From: Phragmites australis | Taxonomy: Eukaryota > Streptophyta > Magnoliopsida > Poales > Poaceae | Reading direction: 5' to 3' | Length of the DNA: 64,000 nt | NCBI RefSeq assembly: GCF_958298935.1 | Contig: NC_084940.1 | Span: 15,929,146-15,993,145, forward strand | Shown here: positions 45,704 to 58,719 of the stretch, piece by piece | Position numbering within the stretch: position 1 is the first letter of the stretch | Layout: each line of letters begins with the position of its first letter | Notes under the pieces: model-generated | Told to the model about the DNA's origin: nothing | The model's input: only the letters and a program-made list of their open reading frames with translations | Database searches by the model: none | Made by a program: the position numbers and the translations under genes

Positions 45704-46468
45704 AATCTACATCATCATCATCTGAAAAAACTATTACATCCTCAATTTCTTTTTTCTTTTTTGGAGTAATGGAAAACCTATCCAATTCAATATTCGTAAT
45801 CTTATTTACCCCTAACTTAATATCATCCTCATTTCTACCCATAGTTATTCCTATGTTATGAATGTTTCATGATATATGTTTATCTGAAAAGGAATTTTAA
45901 TTGAATTGGATTTCGTACTGTTGTCAGTCTTCTCCAAGTTATAGTGCGCCGCCACCTATGCAGCTCTTTCTAAAGAATCTTCATCTGCACTGTGTTCGCA
46001 CATTTTGCTCTTACACTGCGGCATTGGTTCAGACGTCCCACGCCAGAGCCCATACAGGAGGCCTATCGTTGCCCTATTTATTAGCGAGGTCTTGATTCCA
46101 CCAGAGCCCAGTCGAGTCAGCTAGACCAAGTTCGCCTCCAAAGATGGCTCATCTTCCTACCCAGCCTACTCGATCAGTGCATGTTCGGCCCGTGTCTTCT
46201 CATTGGCAGTTAGTCTCCCATGCAATACCATGCCGCATGTCTTCTTCCTCCATATCTTCACCAACCACTGCAATGTGTTCTATCTAGTCATTTTGAACAC
46301 CTCCAGTACTAGAGTTAACTGGATTACTCTCCGCCTTGTTCTAATCATTATTCTTCGTTCTTTTGGGCTCCCTATCTTGCATTTACTCATCCTCTTTTGT
46401 TGTGTTCCCATCGTTATCTCCCTATGTATCATCCATTTCATATTTTATGTGTTCCCATCATGAGGTCC

Positions 46469-47694
46469 CTACTCCACTTGAAGATGAATATCAAAGAACC
46501 TATCACTGATGACCACACTAATGTCATGTGGAATCAACTCTGGGTCAAAAACTACAACATGAACCCTTCCAAAGTCATTTCTGACTGCGGTGACCATATC
46601 CACAGATTGAGTAGCTCCAATAAGAGAACTAACTGCCCATAGTACAGAGAAGGATCGAAGCATCTTTGGAAGATTACAAACCCTCACCCAAACCTTAGGC
46701 AAAATTGTCAAATATCTAACTATGTGGTATATGCGCATAAGGAATATATCATATACGAACAGGGTATGTACAACACATATTAAGAAGCTTTAGATATCAC
46801 GTTACTGAATCAGCGGTACCTGATACACCCAGAATCACGGAAGTACATATTAGGAAGGTTTCGATTAGTTACCTAACTCGATGCGATTAGTACTCAAAAC
46901 AAATATATTTACTTAGACGTCAAGGAAGATAACTCCCTATCGACCATGGCTGGATAGGAGTCGGTACTCCCACCCCTATATAAGGCGAAAAGGCTAAGGG
47001 GGTGGAAGGGGGACAAAAAAAACAAGGGAGACAAGAACAACACACAAGGAAAACATAGGAAGAGAGAGCTCAAGGCAAGCATCAAGTCCCTAGCAGAGAA
47101 GGTACTCGGCGATCTTAGCTTTAGGTTAGATCAGATCTAATATACTCTCTATAATAAATTTATCCCCATTGCTTATACTCGAGATCATCAATATACGACA
47201 GCAACACCCCCACAGGACGTAGGATATCACTCCAATCGGAGGCCTGAATCTGTATACATCGATTGTCCTGTCTCGTGATTAATCCTTGCACTCGAAGGTA
47301 CCCAGTCAATTTACGGACACATTGCCAGGAACTAATCTTCGACAAAAACAAAGCCATCTTCTTGTTCATGCTACTTATCAAAGTGCAAGCAAACACCATT
47401 AGCAATGTAGCCTTACCAAAAGCTATAGTTCTCTGCAGTTCTGCCTTATTTGGAAACATCATTAAATATGTGTTATCTTCATGCAACTTTGGCTCCTAGG
47501 TCCATTTGACCGGAACAAGTCTTTGTAGCTGAGCAATAAGTTGTGGAATCTCCAATTGTCCCCCAACAATCTTAACAATAGATGTTTTGTTCTCCTTCTT
47601 TACCTCCTGAATCGGGCATGGGGAACATAATAAAATCCTAGACCATCCACAACATAGCCCATCGCTTGTGCTACTAACTTTGGAGCCTTGAGAA
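46469..47694 (-). pseudogene. LINE ORF1 (DUF4283-like), split by an insertion and truncated
   Basis: The upstream part (47694-47290) reads AMGYVVDGLGFYYVPHARF, then NTYLMMFPNKAELQRTIAFG. The downstream part (46738-46469) reads LPKVWVRVCNLPKMLRSF, IGATQSVDMVTAVRNDFGRV and DISVVISDRFFDIHLQVE. Together these are the DUF4283 module of grass LINE ORF1 proteins. The two parts are separated by about 550 bases of LTR-like DNA. The N-terminus is lost where the copia element starts at 47695. Confidence 0.65.
46739..47290 (+). mobile_element. Probable solo LTR (Ty3/gypsy Tat-like), boundaries approximate
   Basis: This stretch interrupts the DUF4283 frame. On the plus strand it has a TATA box (CCCCTATATAAGGCG near 46975), a purine-rich leader, a possible poly(A) signal AATAAATTTATCC near 47152, and CACAGGACGTAGGATATCAC followed by CCTGAATCTGTATACATCG, a pattern I know from R-U5 of grass gypsy LTRs. 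No gag or pol is attached. Exact ends and target duplication were not found. Confidence 0.5.
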
Positions 47695-49030
47695 TGTTGG
47701 GATTTGAGGGGATTTTCCCTTTAAAATTCGAATTTGAAAATGAAGTCAGATTTTGATTTAAGCAAATTCCATGGAAAATGAAAAAAAAGGAAGGGAGGAG
47801 GCCTCTGACTGGTGGGCCACTTCTAGGCCCATGAGGCCCATAAGCCCACTCAACCTGGCCATCCTCTTGTCCTCGAGAGAGGATTCCAAAGAGGGGGTGC
47901 CACCGCTCTTGGTCGCTGAGGCGCATCCACCCAAACCGATGTTCGTTCGTGCTCCCGACGGAATTGGATGGAGGCAACGTGCTCTCTCCCTTGGCTTGGG
48001 TGGTTAAAATCTAGGGTGGTTCCTCTCCCGGATTGACGAACAACGAGCTCTCCACCTTCTCCTCATGCCCATTCCTCTCTACCTTCCTCTCTGGTGTTCC
48101 CCTTCGCCTGTTCTGTGGCTGCACCCCGTTGGCTCTAGTGAGGGTGCTCGCGATGCATTGGTGCACCTCCCTTGGTCATGTGCCTCATTGTCTTGCACCC
48201 ACTGTTCCTTGTGGGCTCGGTTGTTGTGCAGTGCGGTGGAGCTTGGCCTCGGGTATGCGGTGTGCGCATGTCGTGGCCATGGTGGTGGCAATGCTGCTGC
48301 GGTGGTGATGTGTGTCGCGTCTTTGTGCGTGTTACTACAGGTGGAAATTTCATCGTGTGAATTTCGTGCATGCATGGTTGAGCCGTGTGTGCGGCCTTCC
48401 TGTGGAGCTTGCCTTGCGTGCCTAATTTGCTCATGGTGACTACGCTTCGGCATTGGTTGTCTCGGGCTGGTGTTGGACATCTACCTTCATGGCCAGGAGC
48501 TGGACCTCTCTCTGTTGTAGTGTACCCTTCTCCTTGGGTACTAGTTGTAGTGTGCCTTGCAGCTAGTACAACGATATTGTATCTCTGAGAGCACACACCC
48601 TGTAGACCTAAGCATAGAGTGGGTGTCTCTATTTTCTGGGACAACACTTTTGTGTGCCTTGCCTTCGGCCTCTTCATTGGATAGTAAGCCTGTTCCAGCC
48701 GCTTTACTTGATTTTTGTCTAGTATGCAATTGCTTGATCTCATCAGTATTGATAAATTTTGCATGCTAGTTGAGGTGGATGTGGTGCTCTGTGATGATAC
48801 CGGGCTAAGTGTGCTTAGTGTGATAGTTTTGCACATCTGCTAGATTGTAGTCGCTAGTCTATCTATTCTTTGTCTATCATTGTGAGCTTTTGTTTCCTTT
48901 CTACTCTCTGTTTAGCGATTTTGCTCTATTCTGGTGGATTGCATGATAGACATAACAGTGCCTTGGGTAGCTTAGTCTAGCATTTTCTGGTGAAAGCTGT
49001 CACAGTAATTAGTAAAACTTTGTAAGCGTT
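47695..49030 (+). repeat. 5' LTR of the copia element (right edge approximate)
   Basis: The start is fixed by the match to 53673. Homology to the truncated 3' LTR covers 47695-48515 (shared AATTCGAATTTGAAAATGAAG, GGAGGCCTCTGACTGGTGGG, GAGCTCTCCACCTTCTCCTC). The inner edge is placed near 49030 because TTGGTATCCTGCACC at about 49037 looks like a degenerate initiator-tRNA-Met primer site. The several open frames at 48030-48840 fall in this GC-rich LTR and are not genes. Confidence 0.65.
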
Positions 49031-49329
49031 GGATGGCCGTTAAGTTGGTATCCTGCACCTGAGAGCAAATATATCCTATTAACACTTGTTGAGTTTATTC
49101 ATGTGTTAATCCACCTCTTAATGTTGATTGCCTTATATGATATTCTTGTGAGCAAGAGAAGAATATGTTTTATCATATTTGCTGTTGAAATGTTCATGTT
49201 AGTCTATGTGATATTGGTTGTTGGCAATAATGCTCTTATTCATATGTTTAAATTCAAAATCAATTTAATTGAAATGTTGCTAAAATGTACTTTGAAACAA
49301 CAATCCATAAAACAGAGAGTAATGGTCAC

Positions 49330-50130
49330 TCACTCAGATGTCATTAAACCCAATGCGTTCAATGGCGTATGCTAGACACTGGCAGATTCATACAAGGATG
49401 TGGCTGACCGACCTGAAACTATTTTGGGTCGTTTCGAGTGCTCTCCATGAGGTTACGTCAGCTAATGCCAAGGCGACAACTTAGGCCACCGCTGATGCGG
49501 TAAGGCTAAATGGGAAGAAGCAAATCAAGCTTGTTTGTCTCGTCTACTAAATGTCATGTCGAACCATCTGTTTGATGTGTACTCTTGATTCATTTCGGCC
49601 AAGGACCTCTGAGAAGAGCTATAGAACAAGTTCATGGAAGTGGATATGGCAATGAGTCCTTCACCACTGTAAACTTCCTCAACTTTAAAATTTCTAAGGG
49701 AAGGTCTGTGATGGAGCAGTTGTAGGAGCTTCAGCTCATAGTTAGGGACTTAGTCTAGTACAACTGCATCCTTCCAGATAATTTTCTGGTGAACGCCATC
49801 CTAGCCAAGTTGCCATCCTCATAGCGTGACTTAGTGACATCTCGCTGGCACATGAAGAAACAAATGACACTATCTGAGTTGTTCACTGTTATCAATGTCG
49901 AGGAATGTGCAAGGGCCGTTGACAAGCCATCATCACAAGTCCAGGCTCACCTAGTAGAGAAGGGGTTGACATCGAGGTTCCAAAACCAGAAGTAGAAGAA
50001 GAATCATGCTCTACCTCCACATAACCATAACGAGAACAAGCCCAAAGGAAAGAAGAAGGTAAAGAAGAAGGATGATTTAATTTGCTACATCTACGGCACA
50101 ACTAGGCATACTACCCGTAGGTGCTTGGAC
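49330..50130 (+). pseudogene. gag of the copia element, heavily broken
   Basis: Pieces in changing frames resemble copia (UBN2-type) gag: HTRMWLTDLKLFWVVSSALH near 49400-49450, and a terminal zinc knuckle CYIYGTTRHTTRRC near 50080-50125, where the second Cys of CX2CX4HX4C is Tyr. Numerous stops and shifts lie between. Confidence 0.5.
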
Positions 50131-53100
50131 AAGAAGGGCAAAGGTCTTGCTCCTGGGCAGTGCAAGGAAGCACATGTGGTGTTGGGTCTCTCCAGTTTCA
50201 ACAGGTACTTACCACAAGCCTTTATGGCAAGTCCATTTAATGATTGGTGGATTGATTCTGGAGCTACTATACACATATGTGCTGAAGGCTCTACACTCTC
50301 TTCTTTTCAGGGCCAGCCTGTGGCCCTATCTTGATGGGTAACAGTGTATCGATAACAGTACATGGGATTGGACAGGTCTGCCTGAAGATGACTTCGGGCA
50401 AGATGATCATCTTGAAGGATGTGCTGTTTGTGCCGACAATGAACCGAAAACTAATCTCAGTGTCACAGTTGCTTCACCAAGGTCTTAAGTTAGTGTTCGA
50501 GTCCAATAAAGTCATTTTGACAAAATTTGGTAATTTTCCAAGGAAGGTGTATGAGTCTGACGATCTATTCCGTATGTCTGTAATAAACAATAATTCCTTT
50601 TCTGCTATTTATCAGTCTTGTAATAAGAAATATGATGTGTGGCATTCCCGATTGTGCCACATTAATGCGAGGGCCATTAAACGTTTTAGTAACATGAGTT
50701 TGATTCCTGAATATAATCTTGATGCGTCTAGATGTTAGATATGTGTGCAAGCGAAGCAATCTTGTCTACCTTTCAAAATAGTAGAAGAGAAAGACAACTC
50801 ACCTCTTGACCTTTGTCCACTCTGATGTATGTGAAATGAATGGCATAATTTCTAAAGGCGGTAAACGCTATTTCCTCACATTAATAGATGATGCAACTAG
50901 GTATTGCTATTTATTTAATGAGAACAAAAGATGAAGCATCAGAACATTTTATCTGAAGTAGAAAACCAATTAGAAAGGAAGATTAAACGCTTAAGGTATG
51001 ATAGAGGTGGAGAGTATCTCTCCAACCTATTTTTCGAATACTGTACAGAAAGTGGAATCATTCATGAAACCACTGCCCCATACTCACCCCAATCAAACAG
51101 GGTTGCCAAACGAAAGAACCGAACTGTCTGCGACTTGATTAATTCTTTATTGCAGAGTTCATGTATGTTGGATATATGGTGGAGCGAGGCAGTTCTCATA
51201 GTATGCTATGTCCTCAACAGGGTACCTCCACACAACCACAAGGAGACACTGAATGAAGGATTTAGAAGGAAAAGGCCGAACCTTTCGACTTGGGGTTGTC
51301 TTGCAAAGGTCAGTCTGCCTTTACTGAAGAAGAGAAAGCTAGGATCAAAGGCCCTAGACTGTGTCTTCCTATAGATTTCTAGTGGTGAAATACAAGATGA
51401 GCGAAGTTGCTGCTAATTTCATTATGGAGTCTCGTGATGTGACATTCTTTGAAGATAACTTTTCAATGAGAGGAAATGAGATAGTAGCTCTAGATGGCTC
51501 GCATAAGCCATACTCTATTTCTTTGAGTGTGTATGATCTAGCTTCAGATTTGGAGTTAAGGAGTAAGAGACAAAGGACTGAAAAGTCACTAGGTGATGAT
51601 TATGTTAGTTATTTAGTAGATGAGGAACCACGATCCCTCGCAGAGGTATACACTTCATCAAATGCGGAGCACAAGAGGGAAGCAGTCCGTAGTGAGATGG
51701 ATGCCATCATGGCTAACACAACGTGGGAGATAGTAGATCTTCTAGCTGGGTGCAAGCCAGTAGGATGTAAATGGATCTTTAAGAGGAAGTGGAGACCTAA
51801 TAGTACTATAAAAAAATACAAGGCCCGCTTAGTGGCTAAGGGTTTTACCCAGAAAGAAGGGGAGCATTACTTTGACATGTATTCCTATGGCCCAATTACC
51901 TACTATCTGAGTGCTATTGACACTCACTATTGCATGTAAACTCCATGTCTATCAGATTGACATAAAGATCGCTTTCCTTAATGGAGAGCTAGATAGGGAG
52001 ATATACATGCAATAGCTAGATGGATTTGTAGTAGAAGGTCAGGAAAACAAAGTGTGTTGCTTGATCAAATCCTTGTATGGTTTGAAGCAAGCTCCTCAAC
52101 AATGGCATGAGAAATTTGATAGCACGTTGATCACTGTCAAGTATTGTGTAAACGAGGCTAACAAGTATGTGTACTATCGATTTGTTGGGAGCAGAAGTGT
52201 CATTTTGTGTTTATACGTGGATGATATATTGCTGTTCGGGACCAACATGGAAATTATCAAGGAGGCAAATGAATTCCTCTCCAAGAATTTTGACATGAAG
52301 AATTTAGGTGAAGCTGATCTCATACTAAATATCAAGCTGTTGAAGGGAGAGAATGAGATTATGCTATCACAGTCTCATTATGTGGAGAAGGTCCTAACCC
52401 GGTTTGGGCAAATGGACTCTAAACCAATCTCCACACCTTATGATCCAAACATCAAGTTACACAAACACTTTGGCGAACCCATAGAACCTGCTGAAGTGTT
52501 TGTAGGTCATTGGATCTCTTATGTACTTGAGCCGTGCAACTAGACCAAACATCTAATATGCAATATCCAGGTTGAGTCGTTATATATCCAACCCAAGAGA
52601 TCATCATTGAGAAGCACTAATAAGAGTACTCAGGTACTTAAAAGGAATACTTAACCTCAGTATTAAATATATTGGTCATCCAGCAGTCCTAGAAGGATCC
52701 AGTGATGTTAACTGGGTCAGTGACTCAGATGAAATGAGAGCTATGAGTGGGTATGCTTACACTCTAGTTGGTGGGACTGTGTCATGGATATCATCTAAAC
52801 AGATGTTGATAATACGATCCACCATGGATGTTGAACTAGTAGCTCTATATTCAGCAACAGTGGAGGCAAAGTGGTTGAGAGACCTCTTGTCAGACATCCA
52901 TGTGTTGGAAAAACCCATTCTAGTAGTCCTAGTATACCGTGATAATCAGGCTATGATTATCAAAGTTCAGATTAGAAAGAACAACTTGAAAACCACATGA
53001 CACATTCGGAGGCGGTTAAAGTCATGTTGACATGCCAGAGAGACTGGTGTTATCGTAGTAGGATAAATTAAGTCTGAAAGGAACTTGGCTAATCCTTTCA

Positions 53101-53155
53101 CTAAGGGTTTGGTGAGGAGGCCAATCCAGGCAACGTTTGAGGGAATTGGGCTCTG
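50125..53155 (+). pseudogene. pol of the copia element
   Basis: Protease WWIDSGATIHIC (about 50250); pre-integrase YDVWHSRLCHINARAI (50630); integrase with TLIDDATRYCYLF, RYDRGGEYLSNLF and PYSPQSNRVAKRKNRT, where the usual GVAERKN glutamate, the catalytic E, is Lys; RT with CKPVGCKWIFKRKW, KYKARLVAKGFTQKEGEHYF, IKSLYGLKQAPQQWHEKFD and LCLYVDDILLFGTN; RNase H with DVELVALYSATVEAKWLRDL and YRDNQAMI. Stops near 50736, 50936, 51374 and 51939 and frame shifts break it. RT retains YVDD. Confidence 0.85.
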
Positions 53156-53657
53156 ACCCTGTTAAAGGTTTCAACAGTGGATACCTATCCCGTTTAATCG
53201 GAGATCCCGTTATTCAAGTTGTAGGAAATGAAGTTGGTTGATGCCAGAAGCACACCTTCATGGGTCCCATTAGCTGCATTGCTTCATCTGTATGGCAGGT
53301 TAAGCATAGGCTCTTAATGAGTTCTTTGCCAAATGGTGGGCAATTGTCCTACATGATTTTCTGAAGAGCTCACCTATATAAACTGATCATGTGATCATGA
53401 TCCTAGAGAGAAAAGGGATACTCTCTAGTGAGTTCATGAAAAGATACAAGGGCATGAGTTCAACTACCCTGTACTATATGTCTTTGAAATGAAAGCTCCC
53501 ACACCAAGGCACTGGATCAAGGCCTAGTCCTCTAAGCTGCCTGTGCAGGGTCGTAGTTTCTCTGACTAGGCAAGGTTCAAGCTTAATCGCACCTTCACCG
53601 AAAAATAGTATATTAAAACAGTTAAGGGGTCCATAACATTTTGTCAAATTATGAAAG

Positions 53658-53672
53658 GTCAAAGGTGGGGAT
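53658..53672 (+). other. Polypurine tract of the copia element
   Basis: GTCAAAGGTGGGGAT directly precedes TGTTGGG of the 3' LTR, as expected for copia elements, and fixes the 3' LTR start at 53673. Confidence 0.7.
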
Positions 53673-54455
53673 TGTTGGGATTTGAGGGGTCCCTTTAAAA
53701 TTCGAATTTGAAAATGAAGTTAGATTTGAATTTCAACAAATTCCATGGAGAATGAAAAAAAGAGAAAGGGAGGAGGCCTCTGACTGGTGGGCCGCTTCCA
53801 TATCCATGAGGCCTAGCAGCCCACTCGGCCTGGCCATCCTCTATGCCCTCGAGAGAGGATTCCAAAGAGAGGGGGCAGGGCGCTCTTGGTCATTGAGACG
53901 CGTCTACCCTAACCGAGGTCCGTTCGTGCTCCCGAAGGAATCGAGAGGCGCGTGCTCTCTCCCTTGACTTGGGTGGTTCAAAGCTAGGGTGGTTCCTCTC
54001 GGATTCACGAACTACGAGCTCTCCACCTTCTCCTCATGCCTACTCCTCTCCATCTTCCTCTCCGATGTTCCCCTTTGCCTATTCTGTGGCTGCGCCCTAT
54101 CGGCTCCGGTGAAGGTGCTCACGACACATTGGTGCACCTCCCTTGGTCGTGTGCCCCATCGTTTTGCACCCGCTGGTCCTTGTGGGCTCAGTTGCTGTGC
54201 GGTCCTGTGGAGCTTGGTCTCAGGTACACGGTGTGCACATGCCTTGGCTGTGGTGGTGGCAACACTGCTGCCGTGGTGATCTATGTTGCGTCTTCATGCG
54301 TGTTTCTGTAGCTGGATATCTCGCCATGAGCATTTCATGCGTGCGTGGTTGAGCTGTGTGCGTGGCCTTCCTATGGAGCTTTCCTCATGTTCCTGATTTG
54401 CTCGTGGTGACCACGCTCTAGCGTTGATTGCCTCAAGCTGGACCTCTCTCTATTT
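53673..54455 (+). repeat. Truncated 3' LTR of the copia element
   Basis: Matches 47695-48515 with many substitutions and small indels, which suggests an old insertion. Homology stops after CTGGACCTCTCTCT at 54455. The remaining roughly 500 bp of LTR and its right flank are missing. Confidence 0.8.
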
Positions 54456-56730
54456 TTGGGGTGGATAGTCTAATCTTTCCATTCCGACAGCATAACATAT
54501 TTGTCTCATGCTCGAACTTCTTTGCACCACAATATTTACAGTTTTCAATAGGCTTCAGCATGTGCGTGGTTAGGAGTATATTGCTATACACGTGGTCGTA
54601 CAGATCGAGTATGCTAGAGATAGTAGCAGAGGCATCATTAGTTTCATCGAATTCGATATCATCATCAGTGTCCGCGTCTGAAGTGATTTTTAACATGACA
54701 GAGTTAGATAAGGCTCTATGAGATATGGACGGGAGGGTGGAAACATGTCAAAAGTACCTTGACCAGCGAACATGTAGCCCTCCTCATCTTCTGAGTCCTC
54801 CTCGAATATGACGTCATCATCACTGTTGCCTCATATAGATTTGTATAAGTATATGATGGTCCTGGATGTATTTTTTTGCAATATAAAATGAATACAATAA
54901 AAAAATTACCGTCATCAATAATTGGTGTCTGTGTTGGAGGCGCTACGGCGTTGGCAATTTGAGGTGCTAGAGCGGTATTTTCGGTCAGTACAACATGAGT
55001 ACAATACATCAAGATCTATTTTGAATTGGAAATTAGGGAACCTAAATATAGGTTAGAACATTACCGTTGTTAATGACAACTGATTATGTTGGAGGCTCTA
55101 AACCATTGATGTCTTGTGAACTTGCAGTTGTTCTTTTGACGAGGCAGAAACTTTTTTGCCCTGTCTAGCTGCAAAGCTTTCGTTATGATAGGCTAGCAAT
55201 GCTTGCCTTTCTCCAGCTATTACACATTGTCTACGTGATCTTTGACTGATATTCATCTCTTGGATCTCCCTATCCAACATCTGCTCCGAAGCTGATTGGA
55301 TGTAAATAGGTGTACCTTTGATTGTAGGAATGGCCTAATCACTAGTGACTATGGATCCAACTGAACAAGATGCATCCACAGTAACGGGCTTATCCGATGG
55401 GATATACATCGGATTCTCTATGGCGATGGAATCTTGTCTCAGAGTGTTGCACCGTGCCACATAACATGCTTTTTCTTGATTTCTCTTTGACTGCTTCTCC
55501 TCGGGTGTCATATTATTCACCCTTCGATGTTCGTGCCTTGATTCAATGTGCTCCTGACTTACAGTGTTGTGTCGCAATGTGTTTTGCACATTTTGATAGT
55601 CGCGACTCTCTTTCCTTTGCTCGAGTGTCAAATTTGCATGTCGTGCCCTATCCCTCACGTTCTTAGCTTCAATTTGATCATTTGTTAACTTCTGCTTACG
55701 TGGGTTCTTAGCCGGGGAAGTAGGGGTAGCACAATCATCATTGATTATGGTCTTGATTGAATCAAGTGTACATCATGATTGCCTTTAGTCATCTAACATG
55801 ATAATATGATGTGAAGCATCACGAGCATTCTTCTTTCCTAAAATGAAATCACATGTGATCATTAGGAATGTAATAATGTGTAAGCTGATATGTGTCCCAA
55901 TACAGGTAATTAAGAGTTCATTTATGTGCTAAGTGTGTCAAATTTGTGTCATGCTTACACCAGGCAGGTTCGTGTTTATCTAATTATGCTAACACCGGAC
56001 CCAATAATTTCAATATAGTAGCATCAAATAACTGTTCAAATTACTTGGAATAGTAGTAATATCAAATAATTGTTCAAATTACCTGGAATAGGGCAGCGTG
56101 GGGTATTAGTGATGTCAATGATGCTTCTATTTCAAACAATGTCTTCATACGTAGGTGTACAATCATCTACAACGTGATCCCCTTTTTAATATAAAATTAG
56201 TTATATTGAAACAGATGCCACATTGAAATCTTGAAATCTAAATTACATCATATGATAATTATTCATAGTATATGGTAATTGAATAGAGGTATTTGTTGTT
56301 TCAGTATTGGTCACAATACACTCTTGCACCTGATATGGTAAAGGAATATTTTTGCCTCTGGTACGTATCACTTATGCACAACCAATCAGTACCATCATCT
56401 GGAGCCATGTTCTCCTTGTTGGATGCAGTTGGGAGGGGCGTGGATGTTTGATGTTGTTCGGTAGTTACAAGGATGGCTTCAACCCTTTTTTCAATGATAT
56501 GCTTCACGTTCCTTTTTCAAAAATTCATAATTTTCTTGTCAGATATTTGTGCATATCGGTCCCTTGACCTTTGTCTCTTATGTTCTTTAGGATCTGCGAG
56601 ATGTGGCTGTGTAGCGAATGTTGTGGGTACACCAACATTGATATTGCTGGCTCCATCTAGAAAGGTACAACATGTATTTAGTCGTGGAGTATGAAATGAG
56701 ACTTTAGGATAGCAGTTCTTAACATTTACC
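54456..56730 (-). mobile_element. Helitron RepHel N-terminal fragment
   Basis: The minus strand encodes, in order, APDDGTDWLCISDTYQRQ (56301-56507), a basic repeat region RDRARHANLTLEQRKESRDY with NNMTPEEKQSKRNQEKACYV (55335-55690), and NCKYCGAKKFEHETNMLCCR followed by NGKIRLSTP (54456-54696). These resemble the N-terminal part of grass Helitron helicases, ahead of the Helitron-like and helicase domains, which are absent. Introns or insertions separate the blocks. It ends exactly at the broken copia LTR, so the rest was lost at that junction. No TC or CTRR end was located. Confidence 0.55.
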
Positions 56731-57453
56731 TATGCTGGCGGTGTTGGATAGGTCTCCGAATGGAGTGCGGCCCCCGGTTCATTTCGAAGACGTCATCTGC
56801 GAGGTAAACGCTAAATAAGACCAGGTTAACCATCCCACGCATAAAAAAAACCAAATAGCAAAATTCTATGAATTTGGGTATACATCTAAAATTAGCTCAA
56901 CTCTTGATTTGAGTATTTAATCAAAGTAATAAAGTCAATAGCACTTGACCAACAAAATGACAATGTAGCAGAAGCGTAGCTGCAACAAATAGAAAGGGTA
57001 AGAGGAATGAGTATATGCGCTACAACACTACAAAGACCAGAAAGTGGGATACTGGACATGATTTTTGCAGAGAACAACATGTAACCAAGACTGAGCAACA
57101 AACCACTAGGTGGTGTCTAGATGCAAGAAGGGATCTAGTTGCAACCATCTCATATTTACCGAGATTACCTAGAGGTAGGACATATATAGGGCATGAAGAC
57201 ATAATAGGAATAGGGAATAAGAATAATCAAGTAGGAATGTGGTTTAGAAAAACTGCTAGTACCATTTATTAAGGTGTTATATAAATGGCAATATAAATTA
57301 GGATATGGATAAAGGGCTAAAAAAAGGTAAAAAGCGTTTCGCAATTTGTCACCTAATGCAATTGAACTATACAGACAACGTACTGCTCCCACCATTCCAA
57401 AACTATCAACTATACAATCAGTGACCGTCAAGTAAATATGAGACAATATTCCA

Positions 57454-57624
57454 TCACTTAACTCTCAGATCTTGGATTGAAATACCAGATACTTGCATTG
57501 TGAAAGTCCTTTGCCTCAATAATTCTTCAAGATCCATAGCACCATGGTCATCAGAATTTCTTAGAATGTCGTTTTCTCCGTCCTTGGTAGAACTTTCAAG
57601 AATTTCAGTGCACAGATTTTGCAT
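57454..57624 (-). CDS. Hypothetical 56-codon frame, possible exon fragment
   Basis: Reads MQNLCTEILESSTKDGENDI, then DHGAMDLEELLRQRTFTMQV, ending IQDLRVK and TGA. Balanced composition and an acidic, leucine-containing pattern make it look more like coding sequence than its surroundings, but I do not recognise a family and see no clear acceptor site upstream. Confidence 0.2.
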   Translation of the reverse strand: MQNLCTEILESSTKDGENDILRNSDDHGAMDLEELLRQRTFTMQVSGISIQDLRVK

Positions 57625-58719
57625 TCAAGCAAGTACATGCTTGGGAACTAAGTTATTGATGAAATAAATTGGAAGTAAAATAATTAGCATTGACACTGGT
57701 CAAGAATGCAACTTAAAATAGAAAATAAATTTTCTTGGTTTAAATGAGTCATTAGCTATTCAAAGAACTAATTCAACAATTGGGTGAAAGCAAGTTCTAC
57801 ATTGAAGGGGCTAAAAATTATGGGCTTGAAATATATTCATGAGGTGAGACCTATAGGAAACATTTAGAGTTGAATTGATAGAAAAAAGTTACAGTTATGA
57901 TAACTTACAAATTGTTTTGTCAGGCACTCAACAATAGTACAATGTGCAACGAGTACAATATGCATTGATGGAATACAATAGTTTCCTCATATCTTCTGCT
58001 TTGTGTTTAGGATTTAGCTGATGCTAGCCTCAAGTTTTCGTTCTACCCTGGTGAGAGATTGTGGAGGTCTGTCCTAATTTAGTTTTTAGTTGTTTAGGTT
58101 TCCTGAATTGGCTTTAATAATATGTTTAGTAATGGTTTTATAACAAAAACCAAGGGTATACCTTCTTATCTAAAAAACAAAGAATGCATTTATAGAATCA
58201 ACTTACGTTGGCAATCACTCCACCCTTTTCCTTACCTTTTGGAAGGTCACATCCTCTGTATATTCCAAAGGGGAAAAAAAGGAAAGTTCTTAATGAATCC
58301 TGATAAGCAGAGCCCAAGAATCAATATATGGACTCAATTCAGGAGCACCTATCATTAGAGATGACATCAGATTCTACAATTCAGAACCACACCAATGCAA
58401 TGAATGAGCTTACTGCATATTAGAGGCATGTATTGAAAGAACAAACCTATTAGAGTCATGTTTGCTTTGGTTAAAGAACAAACCTATTAGAGACATGTTT
58501 GCTTTGGTTATACCAATTCTACTCCTAGTAGTTCAATCATTATACTACTTTACTGAACAAAAATAATCGTTGAAATTGGCATCTCATTGTGCAGTACTCA
58601 CGCCATGGCACCCATGCATTTCCGCACAACATGCAATGCATCTTCAGTATAAGATCTAGCATTGGACATTAATTCTACCACATGAAAATAAAGGAGTTAA
58701 ATAACCTCCCAAAAGAAAA

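Larger units (their letters stand above)
43395..47694 (-). mobile_element. L1-type LINE, degenerate and interrupted
   Basis: On the minus strand, ORF1 (DUF4283-like, 47694-46469) precedes ORF2 (endonuclease 45338-44688, reverse transcriptase 44300-43395), the L1 order. The 5' part is cut at 47694 by a copia LTR, ORF1 is split by LTR-like sequence (46739-47290), and the 3' part ends inside RT at the YVDD motif (43395-43420). 45339-46468 shows no recognisable coding sequence except a 26-bp tandem repeat. Confidence 0.7.
47695..54455 (+). mobile_element. Ty1/copia LTR retrotransposon, 3' LTR truncated, degenerate
   Basis: The plus-strand element begins TGTTGGGATTTGAGG at 47695 and carries a degenerate gag (49330-50130), pol (50125-53155), a polypurine tract, and a second TGTTGGGATTTGAGG at 53673. 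The 3' LTR is followed only to 54455, where Helitron-like DNA begins. It is inserted in LINE ORF1; the 5 bases before it are GAGAA, with no partner on the right because that end is lost. Many stops. Order protease, integrase, RT, RNase H is copia. Confidence 0.85.

Noticed and set aside
48030..48840. Long overlapping frames on both strands (up to 233 codons)
   Set aside because: They are inside the copia LTR, and the equivalent frames at 53989-54350 in the other LTR are broken. No conserved protein.
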